Part shown: piece by piece, positions 1 through 11,886 of the stretch | Position numbering within the stretch: the first letter of the stretch is position 1 | Layout of the letters: every line of letters begins with the position of its first letter | Assembly (NCBI GenBank): GCA_037042915.1 | Contig: CM073193.1 | Span: 248,001-312,000, forward strand | Reading direction: 5' to 3' | DNA: 64,000 nucleotides | Origin: Auricularia sp. M13 | Lineage: Eukaryota > Basidiomycota > Agaricomycetes > Auriculariales > Auriculariaceae | Position numbers and translations under genes: made by a program | The notes under the pieces: model-generated | What the model saw: only the letters and a program-made list of their open reading frames with translations | Database searches by the model: none | Told to the model about the DNA's origin: nothing

Positions 1-218
1 GACAAAGCGATTTGACCTCTGCCTCAGATATCGGAATGCATTTCTTTAGTTGCTCGATTTGTCTGAGCCCAGCGTGCGCGCGAGTGAAGCGGTTGTGTGC
101 AAAGCAGAGGAAATTTGGCAGTCAAGTGATGATGACACGAAAGCAGGAGCAAAGCATGAGCATAGTTCAGGTGTGTTGCTTGATGAATATGCGCTGCGTA
201 CCTATCCAGCTCGGACAT
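1..218 (-). CDS. PP4/PP2A-type Ser/Thr phosphatase catalytic subunit, N-terminal exons (partial)
   Basis: Start codon at 218-216. Exon 1 (218-202) encodes MSELD plus the first two bases of Arg. A GT-AG intron (201-63) follows, and exon 2 (62-1) continues RQIEQLKKC and SEAEVKSLC before leaving the window. This matches the N-terminal helix of metal-dependent PPP-family phosphatases; the order LDRQIEQL..C then EVK.LC is closest to the PP4 catalytic subunit (PPP4C, yeast Pph3), with PP6/Sit4 the main alternative. The catalytic metal-binding motifs lie outside the window. Known role of the family: dephosphorylation in DNA-damage recovery and centrosome or nutrient signalling. The intron is rather long for this genome (139 bp). 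Confidence 0.75.
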
Positions 219-1739
219 AGTGCTCTGGAGGTTACGGTACGGGATCAAGAGGCGCGCGCGCGGTTCGCACTCCGACACATCGCGCTCTCCGAGTCGTTGC
301 TCACGATTGTTTCTCCCACATGGCGAGCTCTTCGCGTAGAAAAAGCGGCCTCCTGTTCTCCTCAGCGTCATTTGCGCGCGTTAATATGGAATCTTTGGTT
401 GGCTATCGACACCCACGATCAAAGACGTGTCCCCGACCTTGCCAACTCGCCTCCACTAATAGAGCAACTTGTTGTGCGCTTTGACCCACTCTGCGCCGCT
501 GAAGGCACTTCTAGAACGTGGTAATTGGCGACTGTAGAGGGCATTCACCGCATCATGTCTTGAACTTGTCTTTCCTGCGAAGCTGCTCCTCAGGCTAGCT
601 AGGGCCTGCTCACCCCGGACTACTGTTTCTCTGATACAACCCGTTGCGCGCCTCGGTCCTTGGCGCTGCTTTCGACGCCTCCATTTCTATCATGAGTCTG
701 GCCGTCTAGCCCACGATCCTGCACCTTGCATCTTATCAATGTCGTTTATACATGATGATTATGATGATTTTCGCGCATGGATCACCACGACTCGTGCTAC
801 TTGCCAATGACGTCGATTTTTTTTAAAAGAAGGCTCTTCGTCTCCAGCTGCGCGGGTCAGGCGATTGTCGTCATGGTCAATTGGTCAATGACGCCTGAAG
901 ACGTGCGAGGCACCGATGGCAGGCTCACGGGTCCAGAGGGTTTGCGTAATGTATCTTTGAGGTTCCCTTTCAGGAAAAGGAGCTGGTATTATGCCGTACC
1001 ACAAGAAAATTGAGATGCGTGACATTGTGGCGTGCCTGAGCCCCTGTACCTATGGAAAGCTGCATACTAGTAATAGCAGACTGGGGCACGAAATTTTCAG
1101 CACACAGCTCTCTCCGTAATGTGAATTCTATGAAACCTTAGAATTAATCTCAAGCGTTCCATAGAACACTCAGGTGACTCGGAGTGACGCGGGCGCGACA
1201 TGTGATGTGGCTAGCCTGCGACAAGTCACAAGAGGCAGGGTATATGAGATTCTAGCCAGGTTTCATCGGGACTCCATCCGTCGTGGAGTTTGCGACAGAA
1301 ATTAATGATACTATACCTTTTCGACCAACTGTTCATCTTGTCTAAAATATCTTCTGATAGCCTCGATAAGTAATCAGAGACGATCGGTGATATGTAACCT
1401 TTCTCTCGGAGGCCAGCGTTATGCGTTACGCTGAACAATTGGTCGAAAAGGTACAGTACTTGTATCCTGACCGCTGATCCGCTGATCACTAGGTCGTGAG
1501 AAATTTACGGTCGGGAATCACCGCTTCTGTTCAGCTTTCCCCACGACTAGGACTCGGAGGCGTTATTTACCGGATCCATCTCCAGGGATTCCCTGCGCTC
1601 CACCCAGACTCAGGTCCGCTGAGCATAATGGCGTGGCCAACCCCTGCCTTGCTGCCGCACTTCCGGCCGGTCAGCGTGTTGCACGGACGTTGAGCGTTTG
1701 CGCGACACGTTCATGCATGTCGTGTCTCGCCGCGCAACC
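219..1739. other. Intergenic region with no recognisable gene
   Basis: Several open frames exist on both strands but none shows a known domain or a consistent splice pattern. It should hold the upstream region of the phosphatase gene (minus) and the distal promoter of the peptidase gene (plus). The only structure seen is the short inverted repeat at 1315-1452. Confidence 0.5.
1315..1452. repeat. Short inverted repeat (21-bp stem, 96-bp loop)
   Basis: 1315-1335 and 1432-1452 are reverse complements at 20 of 21 positions (ACCTTTTCGACCAA then C/T then TGTTCA). It could be a tiny foldback or MITE remnant, or a hairpin. No target-site duplication was noticed. Confidence 0.5.
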
Positions 1740-1746
1740 TATAAAA
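1740..1746 (+). promoter_or_regulatory. TATA box of the S53 peptidase gene
   Basis: TATAAAA lies 40 bp upstream of the chosen ATG (1786), a usual spacing for a fungal gene with a short leader. Confidence 0.55.
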
Positions 1747-1785
1747 CGAGGGAAATTGTTTCCCAGGGCCTCAGCACAAGCCGCC

Positions 1786-3926
1786 ATGTTCTCATCATCC
1801 TGGCGCTCTCTCGTCTTTGCTATCGTCATCACTACATGCGCCAATGCAGTAGCCATGCGTCCCAAGATGACCGTGCACGAGCGCAGGCCTAACGCTCCGT
1901 TGGGCTTCACGCGCGTGGCGAAGGCGAAGGCGGACAGCCCCCTCAAGATGCGCCTCGCTCTTCGGCAGCGCGATACGGACGGGTTAATCAAAGCTTTGTA
2001 CCGCGTCAGCGACCCAAAGAGCGCTGACTACGGCAAGCACCTCTCCAAGGAGGAGGTCCGTCGTCTCCTCTTCGTCTCTGGCCTTGTTCCGAAGCTAACG
2101 CGGGCATATAGATCAGCACCTTCACGGCACCGACGCCGGAAACGCTCGCTGCCGTCAACGAGTGGCTCAGCGAGCACGACATCGCGGCCAAGCCTGCGTC
2201 TCCCGCGGGCGACTGGATCGAGTTCCAGCTCCCAGTCTCGAAGGCCAACGAACTATTCGACGCTGAGTTTACTGTCTTCGAGCATACGGACACTGGCACG
2301 CAAGGCATTCGCACTCTACAGTACTCCATCCCCACGCAACTCCAGAAGAGCATCCAGGTTCTCTTACCTGGCGTTTCCTTCTGGTCTCCTCGGCGGGTTC
2401 CCAGGTTCGAGAGCATCCACAGCAAGCAGAGTAATGTCAAAGCCGGGCTTGAGGAGCGTCAGGGCATTCCGTCGTCGTGTTCTACCCAGATAACGCCAAA
2501 GTGCGTTCAGGAAATTTACGGTATCCCCACTGCGGCGGCGACATCTCCGTCCAACCAACTGGCCGTCTCCGGTATGTGTGGCATTTCCACACACCGACAG
2601 GGACTGATCAGCTGCACTGCAGGTTTCAGCGGTCAATGGGCGAACAAGGCAGATTTGCAGGTCAGAACGTCCTGCGGCCATGCCCAGCGACAGCACTTGC
2701 TCACAATTATCTACCAGCGATTCCTCCAGGACAATCGCCCCGACATCATGAATGAGACCTTTGACACCCAGTCCATCGACGGTGGCGTCAACCCGCAGCT
2801 CCTCCCACTGGCTGGCATCGAAGCCGTATATTTATGCCTCTCTGCATTCCGCGAGTCGCTGCTCTAAATTACTTCTGACAGGACCTCGATGTCGAGTACA
2901 CTGTTGGTCTAGCAAGTCGCGTTCGGACGAGATTCATCACTGTGGGAGTCTTCAATACCGACCATGTCTCCGGCTTCATGGACCTGGTCAACTCCCTTAT
3001 GAACGAGGCGAACAGCCCTCAAGTTCTCACGACGAGCTATGGGGCGAATGAAGCTTCGCTTTCTCCGGCTGCTTCGCAGTACGCTACACGGCTGTTTCGC
3101 CGTGGGGACAGGCATTGATCGCACTCCCGTCAGGGCGTTGTGTGTCGCATACGCTTCTCTCGGAGCGAAGGGAACTTCAATCCTTTTCGCAACCGGTGAC
3201 GGCGGAGTCGCCGGTTCCAGGAATGATACTTGCTCGACGTTCGTGCCGACTTTCCCGTCAGGGTGTCCCTTGTAAGCATTAATCCGCTTCATCAATTTCC
3301 TCGCATAACAGACTAAACCAGCATCACCACGGTCGGAGCAACGACTGGAGTGCCCGAGACCGCCTGGAACCTGTCGTCCGGGGGGTTCTCCAACGTGTTC
3401 GACAGGCCCGACTACCAGGCCTCTGCTGTCAGCAGCTATCTGGCGCAGATCGGGGACCTCAACACTGGGCTCTTCAACACGACCGGCCGCGCTTACCCCG
3501 ACGTTGCAGCCTATGGAGATAACGTCAGGATTGTATGGCGGGGAAGTAATGCCACGGTGGCCGGCACATCCTGCAGCTCGCCGATATTCGCCAGCGTCAT
3601 CGCGCTCATCAACGACCGCCGTGCGGGGCAGGGCCAACCTCCTCTTGGGTTCTTGAATCCACTTTTGTACGCCAACCCGCAAGCCTTCACCGATATTACT
3701 ACCGGCAGTAACCCTGGCTGCGGTGCGTGCGGATCGATGACCAGACTCTTCCATGGGACTGAATCTGAGCCACAGGTACCGACGGCTTCCCCGCTAAGTC
3801 TGGCTGGGATCCGGTACGCTTCAAGCTCTGTAATGACTGCATTCGGTCTGACACAGACGCCTGAAATAGGTCACTGGCCTTGGCACACCAATTTTCGATG
3901 CCCTTGCTGCCGCAGCCGGCGTGTAG
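1786..3926 (+). CDS. Secreted S53 (sedolisin / tripeptidyl-peptidase-like) serine-carboxyl peptidase
   Basis: The ATG at 1786 opens a signal peptide (hydrophobic LVFAIVITTCANAVA). The pro-kumamolisin activation domain follows (SADYGKHLSKEE; FTAPTPETLAAVNEWL), then the S53 catalytic domain. Catalytic Glu and Asp are in EADLDVEYT, created by joining exons across the intron near 2827-2880. The oxyanion Asp is in ATGDGGVAG, and the nucleophile Ser is in GTSCSSP. The C-terminus is SGWDPVTGLGTPIFDAL, the usual calcium-site end of the family, with the stop at 3924-3926. Introns seen: 2056-2111, 2572-2622, ~2661-2717, ~2827-2880, ~3081-3134, ~3273-3324, ~3724-3775 and ~3812-3869, all GT-AG. Joined exons give a full-length protein with no breaks. 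Inferred role: extracellular acid proteolysis, removing N-terminal tripeptides or cutting internally. Confidence 0.9.
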
Positions 3927-4701
3927 ACTTACAGTGCCTTGACCAGCTTGTCAAATTGGTGAGATGCATATAGTATCATATACACACCAGCTTGCCTTGT
4001 GGGACTGCATCAATGCTAGGGATTGAGACTCGGAGTTATGAGAACGCTTTGGCACTCCAAGGTGCCTCTTGTCCTCCACATACTCACTGGAAGCGATACA
4101 GGCGCAGGTCGAGTTTCGCTGTATTATGATATTACAATGTCCTCAGAACATGGCGCAGAATGGCGACAACGGCGGTTCACATAATTTATGAGAAAGCCAA
4201 AACTCATATGACCTCTATTTTTGCGCGGCCTGCCGTACCCGGACAGTAAATTGAAATGACTTGACGACGACGGACGCGCGGATTTCAGTCGAATGCTGCT
4301 ACACCCATGATCTAAACTGCTCAAGGCGCAAAATCTCATCATCCACTTCCACCTCCGATCTATTGCCTCGTCATTGGATACGCACTTTGGACTTCATTAC
4401 GTTTCGGACTGGCCAGAGTGCACCAGCAGAATCTCAAGATATGCACTGCCCATCAAATGAATGCAGGTCTCCGTGCCGCGCACCGGCAAGATCCTCCGGG
4501 ACGCGCACGAGATTGCAGGAGAACGCACCGTAACGATTGCTGCGTCCGAGTTCGCCACCATGCGACCCCGCCCAAATGAGGTATGTATAGGCGACAGCTC
4601 ATGTAACAGCCAGTTCCGAGAACGACGACTCCAGGTCGAGTTTCCGAGAAGGCAAATCCCTCCGAGCCGAAGAGCAGGTCAGACAGAAACTAGAGAACGT
4701 C
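3927..4701. other. Convergent intergenic region, no recognisable gene
   Basis: This lies between the 3' ends of the peptidase gene (plus) and the kinase-like gene (minus) and probably holds both 3' UTRs. Open frames here show no domain and no convincing splice sites. Confidence 0.4.
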
Positions 4702-6045
4702 TCAGTCAAAGCGTACATGTACAGAAGAGGCGTACCATAATTCGTCAGGCAGTCTGCGCCGATATCGTCCAGTGCCGGATGTCGGAATATCATCTAGTTC
4801 CTCTTGAGGCGTCAGCTCACGGATGGCGCGCAGCGAAGCCAGCGCCTGGGCGGCCGTGGGTCGCGCGTTGGGATCGTCGCTTCCCATGACGAGAAAGAGG
4901 TCCTGCAGTCCCGGCACACCGTCGATGTTCTGGGACAACAGCATTAGCGGCAAGCAAACAATGGATAGCCAATGACGCGTACCCCAAAGGAAGCCGAAGC
5001 ACACTTGCCAAGTTGGTAAATGTCCGCCTTAAATGGACAGTACGGCATTTCACAGACAGCCTCGGGGGCGAGGTGCCTGGAATACTGCTCGGCCGTGCCG
5101 CCGTAACGCGCGATTGGAATGCCGGTGACAAGGCGCGTTCCGGGATCTGACTCCGCCGAAAACTGAACGGAGAGTTCGAAGTCGTTGATAAAGTAGCGCA
5201 AGTCGGGGCAAACGGAGCGAAAAACGTGCGGTATACGATAGCAGGCGCCGGGCTTCGGTTGGTGAACGAATCCGCGACCGTAGTTTGTAAAGACTTCGAA
5301 GAATGACAAATCCTGCGATGACAGAAGGTAAGGGTCGAGAGGCTACGTTATGCGATCGTATGTAGACACGCACCCGATGGGCAATGAGTCGCTCGTGAAG
5401 AAATGCAAAGCCCTGACGGTGCCGGATTAGTAAGAGAATTACTTGAACTTGAGCGCCGTACTTCAAAAATCTGCTCTAAAGCGTCAAGCACCTCACGCAC
5501 AGTCTTGAACCACGGACGCTCCATGCCGTCGTCGAACATCATCGGAAATATGCCAAATACTATGTTGTCCATCCGCAGCTCGCGCAACATCGGGACTGTA
5601 TGATTTTCTGGGACCTGCGCGTCCGGCGCGGCCAGCGCGCGCATTATGTCAAGGTGTTCCTGGCCTTCATTCCCAATGGACATGATGCGAATGACAACGT
5701 CGGTGTTTTCGGGCGAGCGTGCACCGACATGAATGCCAGTCTATAAAATCTAGTAAGATCGGTTTTATACGGAGCCAACGAAGCACTCGCCTGAGGGTAG
5801 AAAACGGATTTCTTGGGTGGCATCTCAAGACATTCGGGCAGAAAGCGAGCGTAGTCATCTTCAGCGCGTACATCACTGCAGTCCGCCGCCGGCACCAGGA
5901 AATGATTCTTGATGTTGTCGCTCACTGTGAAGAGTTTATAACCGTGTTGCTTGAAGAAGGGCTCAAACTGGTCCCAGGCAGCCCGACCGGGCCCAGGGAC
6001 ATCCAACTCGCGCCAAGCGCGCAGAGAGCTAAGGTTGGCAGGCAT
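4702..6045 (-). CDS. Protein kinase-like protein, probable pseudokinase
   Basis: Starts at the ATG at 6045-6043 (MPANLSSLRAWRELDVPG). The N-terminal lobe lies across 6045-5350 (VVIRIMSIGNEGQEHLDIMRAL; GLAFLHERLIAHR). An intron joins HR to DLSFF, giving an HRD catalytic loop. The activation-segment equivalent is FINDFELSVQF, then APEAV.EMPYCPFKADIYQLG. The last exon (from ~4930) has PNARPTAAQALASLRAI, a normal kinase C-lobe end. The HRDxxxxN asparagine is replaced by Glu and DFG reads DFE, so metal binding should be lost and I infer a pseudokinase. Agaricomycetes carry many such degenerate kinase-like genes. Introns include one of ~53 bp (GTACGC...CCCAG) joining SFG to NIDGV. The exact 3' end is uncertain. 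Confidence 0.65.
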
Positions 6046-6194
6046 GGGTAATATAAGGGTCAAGAGGCATGGCCCATTTTCGCACTCCGATGCCCGGGCC
6101 TTGCCTTTCGACTACAGCTCCGAGCCTGCCCGAGTTTTGCGTTTGACCCCTTAGGTTGTACAGGTATCAGACGCGCAATTGAGCCTTTCGCACA
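6046..6194. other. Spacer between the kinase-like gene and the EMC1 remnant
   Basis: About 150 bp, probably the promoter of the kinase-like gene (minus). It contains the 3' boundary of the damaged EMC1. Confidence 0.35.
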
Positions 6195-8542
6195 TTATTT
6201 GAGATCTCTGTTCAATAATCGAGTAACGTTCCGTGCCTGGCTCGAATAAGTACATGGCGAGCCTTCGAACAGTTCAACAGTGACGAGCCGGATACCCTTC
6301 GCGCCGTCGACAACGCCCACTGCGCACGCCGGTCCCACATCCAGACCCGCTCGTGAGAAAGAGACGACCGCGAGCAAGCTCGGGTTGAGGTACCGGTAGA
6401 GCGTCGTCTTGTTCGCCAGCACGCGGCCAATGGACACCGAAGGCTCGTGCGGGCGGCGCACGAGGTACGGGTCGCGCATGGGCGTCTTGAAGAGCAGCAC
6501 GCCGAACAGCGCGGTGAAGCCCTTAGTGTACACTTGCTCGCCCGTCAGCGCGTAGAAGTGGTAGGCCAACGTTTCTGAGGGTTCCTAAGACCGCGATAAG
6601 TATTGTAGTAGCACAGCCCTTCGAGAAGAACGTACGCCAGGCATGTGATGGTGCGCAAGAGTGACGACCTCGGGCTCGCTCGTCTCCACTGCCGTGCGGA
6701 GAACATGAATCTTGACGGGCTCGATGGTACTTACTACTACGCGCGTCCATTCCGAACAGCTTCGTCCAGATCACTGCGCCAGTGGTCGAGTCGAGCACGA
6801 AGACCTTGCCAGAGCGCGAAGATAATGACTTTTCGGAAGCCAAACGGATCCCGCCAGAGGTCACCGGGCTTGGCGGCGTTCAGGGTGTACGAGTTCGATA
6901 GGAACCGCCGCGACCACTCGAACGCGTAAGTCGGCAGGTTTTTCAGGTTGGCGATGTGGCGAACGAGTCGCGGCACGAAGCCTTCAGACCCAGCGGTCGC
7001 ACCGGCAACGACGGCCTTGCGTTCTGGAAGGTCGACGAACTCGACGGCGGCGAGGTTACCCAGCGCTTCTTCGCGGTTCCAGACCATCTTCTCCTGCTGC
7101 CAGAGCTGAAGGGAGCCGGTGCTGGCGACGAGCAACGTACGCGAAACGACGACGCCGTGTTGAGGGTTGTCTGCGTCTATGTCGCCGCGTACGATGATGC
7201 CGTGCGCAATGGTGTCAAAATGAAGCCCGTGCCGTGAATCTGGCCGCCGTCCTTGTCGCCGTGCGCAGTCAAGACGTGCGTTGCGCCTACAGCGGGCTGG
7301 TGCGTCCAGAATGTTCGCAAGACGTACGGCTTGCCCTGGCGGTCCAGCGTGCCCGAGAACGTCGACTCGGAGTATTCGCTGGGCGCTGTCTTGCTCACAG
7401 GGAACTCCCATGCGGGCACAATCTTGCGCGACGGCACGTCCAGGCGGATAATCTGGGCGCTGCCATCGGGGCGGATGCCGACCACGATATCGGAGAGCTC
7501 CAGGTTGACGTCGAGCACGCGGTCGTACTTGGCCGTCGCGGGCTTTCCGGACAGTTCGCGGTTGAGCTCGAAGTACGCCGCGTTGCCTCCTTCTACCCAG
7601 ACCATGAATGGGTTCTCGACCGTTTTGGCGGATACGGCGACCAGCGAGTCCTGCGTGTCCGTGATGTCCGACGGTACGTCAGCGCTGGCCAATTCGGTGC
7701 CGGTCTGCGTGTCGAGCACAACAACGTGCAGAGTGTAAGACCGGATTTGACAAGGCCAACCGCGTATACCGCTGTCGAGCTGACTACGAGCTTGGTGTAG
7801 ATAACGAACTGACTGGGCATAAGCAGGCAATCAAACGTTCATACGACTGCTTACCTCTGGTCCTGCGATTCCCAGCGCCATGTCTTCAACCCAGATAGTC
7901 CATTGACATGAGTGACCGAGCGGCCGTTGGTAAGGACGAAGATGTCCGGGGACTCAAGCGCGTATTGGATGTCATTAGACAGCGTGACGGGTTCTGTCAG
8001 AAACGCGTCTTATGGTTTGGGTAATTGGGTTTCGAATGTTAACAGGCCACTCGTAGCCTCGAAGACGCGCAGGTTGGCACCACCGGGGCCGGATAATACG
8101 GCCACAGCGACGGGTCCGCGAGGGTCCAAATCAGCTTCAGCTTTGGGCTCGCCGCGTCCGTACAATGCAATGACTGCATGACGATTAGAAATATGCCTTG
8201 AAAGCGCGCGTTGGGAATTACCATCGTCGTTAGTTTTCATATTTACAATCGCATCGCCAGCTAAGAACTGTCTGCGCCATACTGTCAGTCCGTCAGCTTC
8301 AGCACTATCCAGCGAGGCATATTGCTCACCAAGCGCTCCATCGGCTGGATTTATACCAGCAAGAATGTTGGCCTCAGTGGCCGTCAGAACGACGCTCTTC
8401 CAGGTCTGGCCGTGTCTGTACGGAGGCACGCGATGGAAAATTGGCACAAAAAGTGCCCCGGAGAGCGGTATGCCGATTTGCTGCTTGTGCCAGTCGACCT
8501 TGCCAGCGTCCTCCGCGTGTAGGGCGAGCGCACCGTGCCCTA
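6195..8542 (-). pseudogene. EMC1: EMC1, ER membrane protein complex subunit 1, main part (split by a transposon, 3' part lost)
   Basis: Translated minus strand from 8542: GALALHAEDAGKVDWHK.QIG, KSVVLTATEANILAGINP, LRVFEATSGLLTFE (N-terminal beta-propeller), then LDTQTGTELASADVPS, LWQQEKMVWNREEALG, ERKAVVAG, DPFGFRKVIIF, GKVFVLDSTTGAVIWTKLFG and finally TTLYRYLNPSLLAVVS from the C-terminal DUF1620 region. This order matches EMC1, the luminal scaffold of the ER membrane insertase complex. Several introns are still recognisable. Two kinds of damage are visible. About 90 residues expected before TTLYRYLNP are missing, and the rest of DUF1620 with the C-terminal membrane helix is absent after VVDGAKG. 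The start codon and signal peptide are separated from this part by the 39.9-kb insertion. A functional EMC1 would have to lie elsewhere. Confidence 0.85.
8540..8542. repeat. Target-site duplication, left copy (CTA)
   Basis: CTA directly precedes the left terminal repeat and is repeated directly after the right one (48424-48426). Counting CTA once, the EMC1 exon reads continuously in frame across the insertion point. Confidence 0.75.
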
Positions 8543-8594
8543 CACCGCGGGCAAAGGTCATGATAGTATGGGTGCATACTATCACTGTGATAGT
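8543..8594 (+). repeat. Left terminal inverted repeat of the giant element
   Basis: This 52-bp unit contains its own palindromes (TGATAGTA facing TACTATCA). Its partner is 48372-48423 on the opposite strand. Confidence 0.8.
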
Positions 8595-8781
8595 TTTGAT
8601 CGGCCAGTTTTCCATTGTGCCACCCAGTGGGGATCGGCATTGTTCTGACGCTCCGTACAGTTAGTTACATGGGCGCCTCTGTCAGACTCCGGGCCATCGG
8701 AAGGAGGCGTCGGAAGACCACTGCGAGGACCAGTATGGGGAGAGATAACTAGAAAGAGGAGGCAGCAATATCGCGGCCCCT

Positions 8782-9010
8782 TGTGGACAAAAGCCCGTCT
8801 TAAGCATTTAAGTTAAATTTCCGACAATTTCATTTTTCCTTCCATTCAGGGCCGCAATTCCTGCACATTTTCCTGCATTGCGTCTGTTCCTGCGCTGATT
8901 CCTGCGTTTCTTCCCGCGTACATCACAAACTTGCCTCCGGACCATAGTTTAGAGATAATGTGATTCCCGCGACTCTTCCCGCGACTCATTCCCGCAATGA
9001 TTCCTGTGGG
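8782..9010 (+). repeat. Left subterminal block: TGTGGACAAAAGC plus about nine TTCCYGC-type motifs
   Basis: TGTGGACAAAAGC lies at 8782-8794, followed by a run of TTCCTGC and TTCCCGC motifs (~8840-9010) and the shared word TTGCCTCCGGAC. The same features in the same order occur in reverse complement at 47785-48132. Clustered short motifs next to the ends are known transposase-binding arrays in CACTA elements; that role is inferred here. Confidence 0.75.
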
Positions 9011-9170
9011 TCATTATCATTAAACCTCGCTCGCCCTTCTGTTCCTGGCTCCTCATCAACCCGGCGTTAAGTACCTCGCTGCACTGGATCACGCCGCAGT
9101 CGTGCTCCTTATCGTCATACCCTCATCACCCACGACCGCCGCAATCTGTGACCTTGCCTTGCGCCCGCCT

Positions 9171-9540
9171 ATGGATCCGTCACTTGCCTTCGACTCGCTC
9201 GTGGCCGAGCACAATCGGCTGGTGACTGACGTCCGCGACTATCTACAACGCCGCGTTCTTCACGACCCTGCTGCCCTCACCGCCCGTGTTCATAGCCTCT
9301 CAACTCGCGCAGAGCAGGTATCTATGCGTGCACGTCGGATTGTCTGATTTCCTGACGCCCTGCCCTCAGCGCCACCTCGTTTTCCCTGCTTCAGAGTTTG
9401 AGCGGCTTCGGCTGAGCTGCAGCGAAATGTTACGCTGCATTCCCGTGCTGTCGCAAGACCATCATCCGATACGCGGCGCAGCGCACCCCGTATGTCCATG
9501 TCCCTTCTCATTGGTCAGCCCCGACTGAACCTCATTGTCC
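9171..9540 (+). pseudogene. N-terminal fragment of a second integrase-core gene
   Basis: The ATG at 9171 opens MDPSLAFDSLVAEHNRLVTDVRDY, the paralogue of the start of the complete gene at 10085. An intron-like break follows STRAEQ, joining to FPASEFERLRLSCSEML, which matches FPAGELARLRLSCASM of the complete copy. Similarity ends near 9455 and no catalytic domain follows. It looks like a tandem, truncated paralogue 900 bp upstream of the complete gene. Confidence 0.6.
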
Positions 9541-10084
9541 GGTCTAGCCTCTGGCCGCGTCACCGACATCGTCAACGGCACCGACTTCGCCTGCTCCACC
9601 GCATGCGTCGAGTCACTATCATCTTGTCTGCAACGCTGTTTTTGACCCCTTCAGCCGTTGCGCAATCTCTGTCTCGTACTCATACACCCTCTGCAATCTC
9701 CCTCACCCAGTCGAGTCCTCGCAGCCACCTCCCCCGCCCATTTCCAATCTTGCCTTTCATGATCTTCTCGCCCCGCTCTCACTGCCTGTTGCAATCACAA
9801 CACGCCTGCCTCGCCTTTCTTGAGACAATACATACACACATCAATATTATCCCGTCCGTCTTGTCCACGAAGTTGTGTGTGATACAGGCCTCTTGAAGAT
9901 GTCAACCTGGGTATTTTTATTCACTACTCCCCCACTGAGGTGTGCACCGTACCCTAAGCTTCAGTCATCTGAGCAGCATCATCACCATTCTGACTCGCCC
10001 ACCATTTCTCACTAAGCGGACCGGCCGAGATTTCAAGCTCCTCCTTGTAGCCTTCTTTCGCACCTCGTCGATCCTCATCCACGC
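9541..10084. other. Spacer between integrase fragment and complete gene
   Basis: T- and C-rich sequence with no domain-bearing frame. It presumably contains the promoter of the gene starting at 10085. Confidence 0.35.
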
Positions 10085-11886
10085 ATGGATCCAGCCCAAC
10101 TTCTCGAGATATTCTTTCGGGAGCACCAGCTGTTATCCCATGACGTCCGCACCTATATTCACACTCGGATAGATCACACCACAGAGGCTCAGACCAGTTC
10201 CATGCGCGACCGTGTGCTTCAACTGCACACCCGTGCAGAATCTGTTAGTATCGCAAGAGTATTGGAGGTACCCAGCTTTCTGACCTCATCCGTTCTGCTC
10301 CATACAGCGTCAGGATATTTTCCCAGCCGGCGAGCTCGCCAGGCTCCGTCTCAGCTGCGCCAGTATGGTTGATGCGCTCGACTCTTACGCCAAGGATCAG
10401 CGCGACCCGCCTGTCGTTGTTCCTCATACAGTTCTGACCCATGTACCCACCGGTGGCCGGCCACGCAAGCATATAGATGAGCAGTGGTTGGCCACTGCGT
10501 CTCATTTCCGCGGGCCAAAAGGAATTGCCGAATACCTCCCTAATGTCCATCCGCGCACCGTCCGCCGTGCCCAGCTGCGCGCTGGCATCCGCTCTCCCCA
10601 CCCTCCTGTCATGCACTATTACCCCGACCGCCCCCCTGAGCGCAACGTGCAGTCTGTCTCACGCCGGCCAGCCGACGCACTACCTACGGAGACGCTCGAC
10701 GCGCATGTTGCACGTCTCATGAATCAATTCCAGAATCACGGCCGATCCCTCATGGAGGGACAGGTTCTTTCCCTCGGTCTGGCTCTAGGCACAGAGGTCA
10801 CTCGAGCCCAGATTTCGGCATCCATGCGTCGTGTCACTGGTATTCCTGGGCAGTTTGGCCGTCGCCCCATTGTTCCTCGGAAATATCGCGTCGCTGGCCC
10901 GGGTTCCCTCTGGCATCATGACGGCCAGCACGGTCAGTATTTTATCCTTGTCTGTTTCGGTCGGATACTGACTACTTTCTCACAAAGGCCTCATCCATTG
11001 GAAGCTTGTCACCCATGCGTTCGTCGACGGCTACTCTCGGCGCGTCATGGCCCTTCACACCAGCAACAACAACCGCGCAACAACTGTGCTTAAGCTGTTC
11101 CTCGATGCCACACACGTTTGGGGGTTTCCCAGTCGTGTTCGTGGTGACCATGGTGTCGAGAATCTGCTGGTCGCTGCGGTGCAGGAGCAGATTCGTGGTC
11201 CTAACCGCGGCTCATACATCTGGGGTCCCAGTACCGACAACACGCGCATTGAGCGCATGTGGGTGGACATCGTCGTTGGCTACGTCAATAAATGGAAGAT
11301 CTTTTTCCTTGACCTCGAGGCCAACCATGGCCTCCACCGCAACAACGAGACTCACATATGGCTCCTTCATTTTCTCTTTCTCGACTCCATCAACGACGAC
11401 GGCATTGCTTGGGCTGCTGGCTGGAACGAGCACCACTTCACCCACCTCCCTCCCCACCAGCACACCCGCGGCAGCCACCTGCCTTCACCCAATGAACTTT
11501 ACTTCTTTGGTGAATACGTCAACGGTGTCCGTACTCTCCAACTTGACGATGACATCCTTGACGACAACGCCATTGCCCAGTATGGCGTGGGTGCTGATGA
11601 CGACGACCCCACCATCCGTCGTTTTCAGCATGTCGTTCCCCAAGAGCCTGAGCAGGCTCCTCCTCCCGACATACTTCCGGACGACCGCCACCCTAACGGC
11701 TGGGGCCGTCCTCGCCGCATGTTTGAAGTGCGTGTGCCGCCCCCAGCACCTCCCCTGGACGTCAACCTGATCATGGCTCTTCGTGACCATCTAACCACCA
11801 CTGTCGACCTCGCTGCCGAAACCATGCCGCTGCGCCGCCTTTGGTGGACAACCGCTCTCGAATTTATTTCGACTCGCCCGACGTGA
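10085..11886 (+). CDS. DDE integrase-core (rve-like) protein
   Basis: Three exons (10085-10243, 10308-10932, 10988-11886) joined by GT-AG introns give about 560 residues without a break. The N-terminal ~75 residues form a helical region (MDPAQLLEIFFREHQLL). A middle part resembles helix-turn-helix regions of integrase-like proteins (GPKGIAEYLPNVHPRTVRRAQL). The RNase H-like integrase core carries the acidic triad: Asp in WHHDGQHG (split by intron 2), Asp in RGDHGVEN, and Glu in NTRIERMW. The C-terminal ~150 residues are Asp- and Pro-rich. The core matches the integrase-core family seen in basidiomycete and animal genomes rather than a retroelement pol, since no protease or reverse transcriptase is nearby. 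Possible role: DNA joining for this or another element; a domesticated function cannot be excluded. Confidence 0.75.

Noticed and set aside
8561-8594. Helitron 3' hairpin (the TGATAGTA/TACTATCA palindrome near the end)
   Set aside because: The same structure occurs inverted at the other end together with a target-site duplication, which Helitrons do not make.
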